Source: Malachius bipustulatus (taxonomy: Eukaryota > Arthropoda > Insecta > Coleoptera > Melyridae). From it: DNA of 64,000 nucleotides. The notes beneath the pieces are model-generated. The model saw only the letters and a program-made list of their open reading frames with translations. It was not told where the DNA came from and ran no database searches. The stretch covers positions 26,697,162-26,761,161 of the forward strand of contig OU342637.1 of NCBI GenBank assembly GCA_910589415.1, in the 5' to 3' direction. The translations under genes were made by a program, and so were the position numbers. Below are positions 55,977 through 64,000 of the stretch, in pieces. The stretch's first letter is position 1, and every line of letters starts with the position of its first letter.

Positions 55977-58900
55977 TTTTTCTCTGCATTGGGGAGAATT
56001 AAAGGAAACTTTAACACCCAGTATCTTGAAAACCAGACATCGAAGAGACATGTGTATGAACTTTTCGACTTAGTATACCTTGTACCTATAACACCCTGAG
56101 TAAATTTTGACCAAATTTGTTTCTCTCTGAGGCGTACGAGACTCTCTTTGTATCGATATGTATACAATGTTATATGTATTTAAATTTTCCATGATTTTGC
56201 ATAATGAATAACAAAGACTATTGCGAATTTTTTACGTGATACACAATAATTATTTTTTGTTGAGAAAGAAATTACAACAATGAATATTTAAAAACCCCTG
56301 CAGTAATAGCACAGCTTTAATACAATACCTAAAATTATTATTTTAAGGTCTGAATAAAAATTCTAGTTAAATTTTATATTTGCATGTTCGTGATCCGTAT
56401 GAAATGATTCCTGACTTGTGAAATTTTCTGCTCGTATTTTCAATAAGATTGTAAAAATAATTAGTCAAGATATATCAGAAGTTTCAAGCAATTAATTACG
56501 TATAATTGCATTTTTCTGTTTACACTATAAAGGAAAGGTAATCACGTCACGCAATAACTCTCCTGTATACTCTTTATAAAGAAAGCTTCCATAACTAATT
56601 GAACTTTGCAATGCAAGCAATTCTTTCATTTCTTTACTGTTTTACTATTTATACCGGGTGGCTGATCATACCTCTGTACATAGGACATTGCCTGCCTAAT
56701 AATACAAAATAGTTTCCATGTTGACGAAATTATTTGGAAATTAGTACAGGAAAATTAGACAAAATAAGACCGATAAAAAAAATAAATAAACGGGCAGCAA
56801 CTTAATGTAATATTTCGTTAGGGGACACACTGTCGATGCTGTCTCTCATTAGCAACTTTCGTATCCTAGCAACTAATATCCTGCTATAATTTGAATAGGT
56901 ATACCGTGCTAGTGCTGAGTTTTCTATTATACATAGACGAATTCAATACTAGTTGCCATGGTAAACTGTTTCAATGGAATTGATTGTAACAATACCAACA
57001 ATTAAGTATAGGTATCTACGGTTACTTATTGAAATGTACCCTAACAACTTTCCTACGGATAAATGTTCAGTATTCAATTTTTAGTACAGGGCAATTTATA
57101 AAGACTCAGTATTCGGACGGTATATGCACTCAATAAACGTCAACTCTAAAAGCTAATATTCTAGTAAAAACTGAAACCATCACGAGGATGAATGTGCCAG
57201 TAAGTATTATTTCCGCTCGAACATTTTCCTGAAACGGTCCTGGTATTTAATTAGTAATACATCTGAATAGAGTTTCAACTTCAATATTCAATACCATAAA
57301 TGTGTTACATAGAAATAAAGTGTCAACTAAGTCAAAAGGTACCGGCGTTGGTAATATTGATGAAGAGAACGCTGAAAAGCAGCTTTTGATATCCGGAAAT
57401 CCCCTCAACTGGATGTAGAAGTTAAGCGGGTGCAAAAAAATAAGCTCCCCAATTCAGACATCTGGCTTTTATTTCAGGGCTCAGACCTACAAGAAATTGC
57501 TTTCAGATTATGGTTCGGGATTATCGTATTAAAACAATGGATAATTAATCATTTTCATGGACGGGTTTAATTTTCCATAAAACAACCAAGTCATTCGAGT
57601 GGGTCCGCAACGACCCAGGAAAATTAACTGATGGAAAAATAGAGCATAGTGATGGAACTTTGTGGTGCAGAAGGAGAAGAAACGCTAGCAGCAGACTTCT
57701 GTATGCACTCATCGGCTCTCTCGTTTCAAGGATGATATCATTCGGGATAGTCCCGGTTAGGAATGGATTAAGGTTAACGTTCCACATAATAACGAAATGT
57801 TGCTGTTATCCAGATCGCAATACACAACACACAAAAATGAACACAATAATTTGTGTTTATTAATTAAATTAACTAGACTCATTTGAGTCTATATACCATT
57901 TGAAACGACCAATTAAATCGAGTCTATGCTCTCTCCTCCAGAAGTAGGAGTCGTTTATCACAGTTTGCTTGTTTACTTCTGTCCGTGATGTCGAGAAAAT
58001 CAATCATCGGAAAATTCATTGGAAAATTTATGAAATTCCAGTTCACATAGGTACTACCAATAAATAATAATTGAGAGATGTCTTCAGGGACTATTTGAGT
58101 GAGTTATGCGGAAGAATTTTCTTTGAAACGCTATTACTTGAGCCTCTAACTTAAAATTTATTGATGCAAAATGAAATGAACTCAATGCTACGTCACTTAT
58201 ATTGATACAATTTCCACTCCTCCTAAAATTAATCTTCAATCTGACCCAAGTCACCTGCTTACATAATATTACCTACGTATCCTGAATCTAATCTCACCAG
58301 TCAGGACGCTAAACGTTCCAATTTGGAATAAAAGACGCAGATCCCTAATACCGATCGCTGCAATCAGCGCTCACGCAGTTTTCAACGCTCAAGTAAAGCC
58401 GCTTAAAATTTCCAAATACAATATAAAAGTAGACAAAGGATTTCAGATGAGAAGTTTCGTAATGCTTCTTAGGGTGCAAGTTCCCGTCCTAAACGTCCCC
58501 CAATCAAGCTGAGCCGCCTGCAGAGGCCGCCTAGTCGGAGATGCTAAGAAGATAACGCCAACCGCAATCCTAGGACACCGACCTGGTGTATCCTGGAATA
58601 CAACTTAACTGTGAGGGATCCAATCTAGTCCCATTTTGTTAACGATGTAACTGAAACCGTATTTCGGTCTTAAATGCTTTGACCTGCTCCTTTGTTGTAA
58701 CTCGTAGTATTAATTAAGAAGATTTTGCATGATTTTACGTTTCCTGTATTGCTGTGTTTCCGTTTAGGCATAAAATATTCAGAACGCTTTGAGGAATCAA
58801 ATTGGATCGCTTTGCTTGCAATCTCGTCGCCGAAATCATTTTGTACCCAAAATTGTCAGAGTATTTTGTTTAGATACATCTCAATGTGTTCCTATTAGAA

Positions 58901-59474
58901 ATTATTATCAGCATACACAACACAATAAAATTATTGTGATAATATACTGGGATACTCATACAAAGTCCCTTCACTGGCGCTTCCTTTACCTTTGTCATTC
59001 CTTATTTTGTCGACATTGGAGGAATACTTCCGACATTCGTCGGCGTATGGTCGCCATAGCAGTTGGTTAAACTATAAGGACCCCACGAGGTGAAGAGAGA
59101 ATTATTGGCAGTTGCAAACATCGAAAAGGTACTGAATCTTCCGACTCTCGATAGTTTATGATACTGCTGCGCAGGGGAGAACACCAATTAAATATTATGT
59201 AGAAGTCGATGGACAATTTTTTTTTTAGGAAAAACGTTATTTTCTGCAAAAAGTCCTGATTTTTAGGTTTTATCGGCGAATTTACATAAAATCCTTTTAT
59301 TAACTGTACAAGACAAACCGACAGACCGTCATTTTTTGTCAAGAAACCTAACAAACTAATATTCTTATTGACATAAAATAGGTTCCTCTGTTTCATTCAC
59401 GTTATATTATTACAGAGAGATTACTGGAATACAACGGAATCGCTCACTGTAGACCTTCAACAGAGTTTCCAGAA
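55977..59474. other. Intergenic, one further element-end motif
   Basis: ATACCGGGTGG at 56,651 repeats the tip of the 53,497 element, but no inverted partner follows, so it may be a truncated end. A locally GC-richer stretch at 58,480-58,600 is unassigned. No genes. Confidence 0.4.
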
Positions 59475-59912
59475 TCAATTAGTATATCTTGAGTCTGCAG
59501 CTATGACAAAGCCGCCATAGAAGTTATTAGCATCAACATAATGGCTTAGTTGTATATTAGTTAAGTTTTCCTTCAGAATTAGCAGTTTCAAATTAATTAA
59601 AAGCAATTGGTTTGATAAACTCCATCCATAGAGATTATTACCATCTGAATATATTGGCTGTATATAATAATAGACAGATACGTTTTCGGCAAATTGAATC
59701 TTTGACAAAAGTTTCAATGTGGCACAAAGAAAAGCGCGGATAATCATGATGCTTGTAAAGTAAATGGAAGTTTGTAATACAGTGAGAGGTTGTGTAATCA
59801 GAATGATGAAGTTGCTCGAACTCTTCAGCACAACAAACACGTTGATGGTTTGAATAAAAGCAGAAATACAAAACGATTTCTTCATGTGAGTTCCGCAACT
59901 CGGCGAGTTCAT
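59475..59912 (-). pseudogene. Relic of a Polinton/Maverick-like DNA polymerase B
   Basis: The 145-codon minus frame carries YSDGNNLYGWSLSNQL (codons over 59,625-59,648 for DGNNLYG) and, 34 residues later, YVDANNFYGG (59,514-59,537). D-x-N-N-L-Y-G is the motif A signature of the protein-primed type B polymerases of Polintons/Mavericks and related elements, where the Asp binds catalytic metal. Having it twice so close is not the normal enzyme layout; it suggests a local duplication or two joined fragments. The sequence before it is hydrophobic and not recognisable, and an overlapping frame (59,638-59,898) keeps basic and Cys-rich residues, hinting at a frameshift. No exonuclease domain, integrase or capsid gene was seen nearby. 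It is a short inactive remnant. Confidence 0.6.
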
Positions 59913-62900
59913 GATCCTGTTGTTTTATGTGCCGTGGTTCCGCACTGGTTCGAGTGGAATTCTTGTATTTCGCTTGATCTGCCAGAGATCACGAACTTGC
60001 GGAAAGTTTTAAGTTCTCCGCTCCGTAACAGCCCGTAGACTGGAAGCCGCTTATTCATTTCTCCATTTCAACTGATGTGACATGAACACGCCTTAGACTA
60101 ATTTCACATTCCTTTCCTTTGAATTTCAGCACCGGCCCCAAAGTTCACCCATAGTCATTGAGAGTTATATTCACGCAGGTGTATCATTTACTTTCACTGT
60201 TTCTGACAAACTTTCTGAAAGGGAGTGAAGTCAATTTACTTGAGTATTATTATTAGTGGTATGGTGCTGTATTATTTCCCTAATAATTTTATGAGAACTT
60301 TCCTAAAAAATTATAGATTTCTAACAGAGATAAAAGGATAACATTTCTGTCAATATAATAGGGAATTATTCCACTTTCTGGTCATTATTTCCTGTGACCT
60401 ACTTTCCTTAAACAAAGTTCAACGTACGCCTATCAAAGTCAATGGTAAACGGACAGAAGTCCTGGGGCTAGTTCGTTATTTTTATTTGCTTTAGAAAGAA
60501 GGGAACAAGTTGAAATCTCCTGTTACAGTCCCTTCGGGTATTACACGGTTAAGCGAAAGTGTTCATTAAAGAGGCAGACCCTACAAAGGGCATAATCAAC
60601 ATCGTCGTTGAAACAATTAAAAGAAACACCGAGGACATTCGGCTCGTCTAAATGGTGCGTTAAGTGTAATTCTCATTTCCCATCGGAAATGTTTCTAGTC
60701 CCCTAAGTGTTATCTTTTTTCCTTTACGAAAAGGTGCAATTTTGTCTTGGGATTTGAAATAAAATGCTTACGTCTTCTAAGGAATTATTTTTCGCCATAA
60801 ATAAATTTTAACACAAACACATTCATATCGATGTAAAGACGTGAAGAAAAAACAAAAGTTTTACATTTAGATGCTGCAGTAATTTATTTATTGCCAAAAG
60901 TGACCGAGGGTTAAGGATCAAATTGTTCCCTTTGTTTTGTTAGGTTTCCCTTTCATCAAACCACCTAAAAAAACGTGAAGATAATTCCTGTTGTTTCGAG
61001 ATTAAAGTAATTTTTAAGGCAAAGTGTCTCCTCTCAGCATCCTTTCAAACAAAGTCTCGCTAGTAGGTACGTATGTTGCAAAATTTTCAGGAAAATATGT
61101 CCACAAAAGAGTAAAAAGTCTCCAAGATACGATCCACCAAAACAAGGATAAAGTACACGAAAGAGAACATGGAACCGGTAGTGTGTTTTTGTGCTTGTGG
61201 CAATTTTCCAGAGTCGTGTATACAAGTTCCATTTGCGCAAGTGTTGCCTTCATCCATCCTCAAGAGGGTTAATTGGGCTGTCTTTCATATTTTCTCTTTC
61301 ATATCAGTTCCTCTCCGCGACTAAGGTGACAAATGATATCCATTTCGTCTTTTTAGAACAGGCGATACAATTCCCGTTCCGCGTAAAAGAGCACGACGAT
61401 ATGCTAATCTCATTATATCGGCAGGAAATTGGGCGTAGAAGCTTCCCTGTCGGTAAGAACAAACTCAGTGAAGACTCGTGAAGATATACGGAGAGAAATA
61501 TAACTGAGACTCGGATTTTATTGGGTGTTATAATACGTAAAAGAAAATTTATCTCATTAGATTTTTCTTCTAATTATCTACTCATTAGATTTTAGAAAGT
61601 CTTGAGTAAAAATTAAGACGTTTTCTCATTTTTTCCGCTTCGAAAGACTTTCGTTTTTTTTTTAACGAAAAAAGCTGACGTCTCTTAAGACCTGAACCTC
61701 CTAGCTACTTCTCCTTTAAGGACGCTAATCTTATCAAAATCCAAATCAATTTTAAACCCTAAACCTGAAAGCCAAATTTAAGTCTAATAATTAGAAGTGA
61801 TATGCAAGCTCAAGTCACATTGCTCTATTGAAATATTTTATATACATTTCCTCAGTCAATAATTAGTCCAAGAATTTCCGAGAGGATTCTTCAGTTAATT
61901 TAATACATTCTCCAATAGTACTATAGTACATTATACCTATAACCAACTGCCTTATCTACCTACCTACCTACATTTCCTTCAATCTTCATCCACTCTGTCT
62001 AGCATGATTTCATTTTATTCAATAAAATCCGAAACTTACTGGAGCATTAAAATGGGAGCTTATGTAGCAAAATCTATTGAAGGGTTGTATTATATTCCAT
62101 CATGCGAGGAATATCGAGTCATGTTTCCGAGGCAAATATTCCCGCAGCCATCAATATCCCCAGACTGCCGTTAAACTACCAACCAGCATCGGCATGAATT
62201 GTATTCGGAAGGCCTCGCAGGTACACCAACTATTCAAATCCCTCCCTGTTATTTGTATCTTGCGTCAATGCAGAATGCATGCTTGCAATATTATTTTCTA
62301 CGTGCGCTCATAATAATTCGGAAACGTGTGCACTTCTTTATAGCGGAAATGAATGCAGTTCTCGACTCTTACCTAACCCTCGGTACCGTTTATTGTTCTT
62401 GCAAAGCTGCATTCTTGTGATAAAATCCAGTCGGGGTGTAGCTGGCGCGTCGAATTCAATGTTATTCTGCTTAATAGAGCGTGCACAAATGCGAGCTTTT
62501 GATGAATATCTAACCAGAATAGCAATATACGAGTATACATTCCGATGCTTTATGACAATGGCAAATCATTTAGGTATGAATTTTGGCGGTTTTGTTTTCT
62601 TTTCGCTGATGTTTGGTGTGTTCAAACAATAACAAGAGGGAGTGCCATTCAAATGTCCCGCTCTGATGGATATACGTGATTTTTTGTGTGCAGGAATTAT
62701 ATACGCCGTTAACATTGAAAGCCCAATTAATAGTATTTAAAATTTAAAATAAGCCAATTGATGTTTCATGAAACAGAATTATTGAAACGTAACTAACATA
62801 TTTTGATCCAGCACCGTTGATTGACATAATTTTATGGAAAAAAAACATTTTATAACAGAGAAAATTGATTTGATGATGCTTCGCAAATTAAAAACATTCT

Positions 62901-62982
62901 GTTACCTGAATGAAGTCCTATTTTAACAAGCACCCCGGGCAGTCACGTTATAGTAACATCATTTTTTAGTAATATTTGGCCC
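59913..62982. other. Intergenic, nothing recognised
   Basis: Overlapping frames of 79-82 codons on both strands at 61,014-61,272 and a 117-codon frame at 62,279-62,632 lack family resemblance. A short CTAC microsatellite lies at about 61,957-61,972. Confidence 0.45.
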
Positions 62983-63120
62983 CGACGTCATATTAGCAAA
63001 AAATCATGTGATATTGTCGTCATTTCTGAGACGTGTTTATATTTGATGTCTATGACATCGGTCTAACGTCGTTTTTTTCGTTATCTTTCATACAAAATGA
63101 ATTTTTGAATCTGGCTTCAA
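62983..63120 (+). repeat. GACGT-rich dispersed repeat, copy B
   Basis: This is the second copy of the 5030-5185 family, in the same orientation and about 58 kb away. Shared order: gacgtcatatt, cgtcatttctgagacgtg, atgacatcggtctaacgtcg, tgaatttttgaatctggc. Copy B has lost several CpG sites relative to copy A (gacatcgg versus gacgtcga), as expected from decay. Ends are approximate. Confidence 0.7.
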
Positions 63121-64000
63121 AGTCACTTTAAAAAATTATAAAATAACGAGCAGAAATAGGTATTTTTTAATATTATCTACTATATCTTCGGAGCTAAAGA
63201 TCAGATATGAATGATAAACGTATATTTCTCAAGTTACTACAGAGAAACTTCGAAAAAATTTTTTTCTCATTTTTATTTAGTTTTAGAAAAAATATAGAAC
63301 CGCTGTTATTTTCTGCTGTAGGTGTGCGTACTTAGCAATTAACAATTTTGAACTTTGATTAGGGGATCAGGGGGGATTATAAGTGTATTTCAACTTTTTC
63401 ATGGATCCTCGAAAACTACTAAACTTGAATCGTTAAAAAAAAATTTGCAGCCGAGGCTGGCCACTTCTTGAGGCCTGAAAAGACACTTTACCGCCGTGGT
63501 TTACACATAATTTTTTATCCTAGGTACACAATAATAATAATATATTTTTTTTTGAAAAAAAATTGTTTTGAAAGAAAATTTATTGAATACCTACATGTGT
63601 TTGCTTAATACATTGGTCTATTGACATTGACAGATTGACATACAGCTAGCTTGCTTGCTATTGGTTCCCTCTGGAAATAGCAATTCAATTGCAATTGGGT
63701 GGCCCTCTAGGGTGAAAATATAAAAATAATTTTACCGCCTAGGCAGGAAAAGTGGCACTTTCTCCGGGGGCATGCAGTCGAGAAAGTTCAATTTTCTTAT
63801 GGGGTAGGATAAAAATTAATTTTCGTAGGAAACCAAAATTTTGTCCCCGAGGAGTGACTAAAAATTAATTTTTGTGTTTTGTCATTGTTGTAGGTATCGG
63901 TATCTTCAATTATTATTGACATCCATTATAAACCCTGTTCAATTATTATTAAATTCATGCCGAAAATAAATCATTTTGTTACACTCTCAAAAACTGCTTC
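63121..64000. other. AT-rich DNA, nothing recognised
   Basis: No recognisable gene or repeat to the window end. Confidence 0.5.

Overview
This window looks like AT-rich, gene-poor nuclear DNA from an arthropod, most likely an insect. It has no operons and no dense coding. Almost every recognisable coding stretch belongs to a transposable element. These are APE-type non-LTR retrotransposons, a Ty3/gypsy-like or BEL-like solo LTR, a hAT-type non-autonomous DNA element, large foldback (palindromic) elements and a relic of a Polinton-like DNA polymerase. The insect assignment rests on element style, on TATA plus TCAGTT core-promoter signals and on a primer-binding-site match to animal tRNA-Lys. 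The order cannot be fixed from the sequence alone.

Layout. 1-6 kb is mostly featureless AT-rich DNA with a CpG-rich patch near 1.8-2.05 kb and one copy of a GACGT-rich dispersed repeat at 5.03 kb (second copy at 62.98 kb). A complete 624-bp hAT-like MITE with a perfect 8-bp target duplication lies at 6026-6649. A decayed LINE 3' end (RNase H) is at 10.2-10.9 kb, followed by a tRNA-like SINE head. At 12.3-14.4 kb a decayed minus-strand LINE is split by an 895-bp solo LTR with a GAGG target duplication. A TATA/initiator pair at 16.84 kb is LTR-like or a promoter. Further dead LINEs lie at 23.1-24.5 kb (+), 26.06-26.92 kb (-) and 41.86 kb (+). Tandem repeats lie at 28.63 and 29.43-30.24 kb.

The best host-gene candidate is at 35.4-36.6 kb. 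A TATA box and two inverted repeats precede an exon that opens a secreted or membrane protein with a signal peptide and ends at a consensus splice donor. No later exon was recognised, so the gene presumably continues across long introns.

46.2-56.0 kb is the most structured part. It holds a small palindromic element (46.18-46.52 kb) and a palindromic element whose centre carries a full-length non-LTR retrotransposon (47,319-52,980) with intact ORF1 and ORF2 and a 9-12 bp target duplication. Two further large foldback elements follow (53.50-54.35 and 54.98-55.98 kb). Several of these share TACAGGGT- or TACCGGGTGG-type ends. A Polinton-like DNA polymerase B relic lies at 59.5-59.9 kb. The rest of 56-64 kb shows nothing recognisable. 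I found no rRNA gene, intact tRNA gene or CRISPR array, and no convincing new multi-gene system. The most unusual content is the nested and clustered foldback elements.
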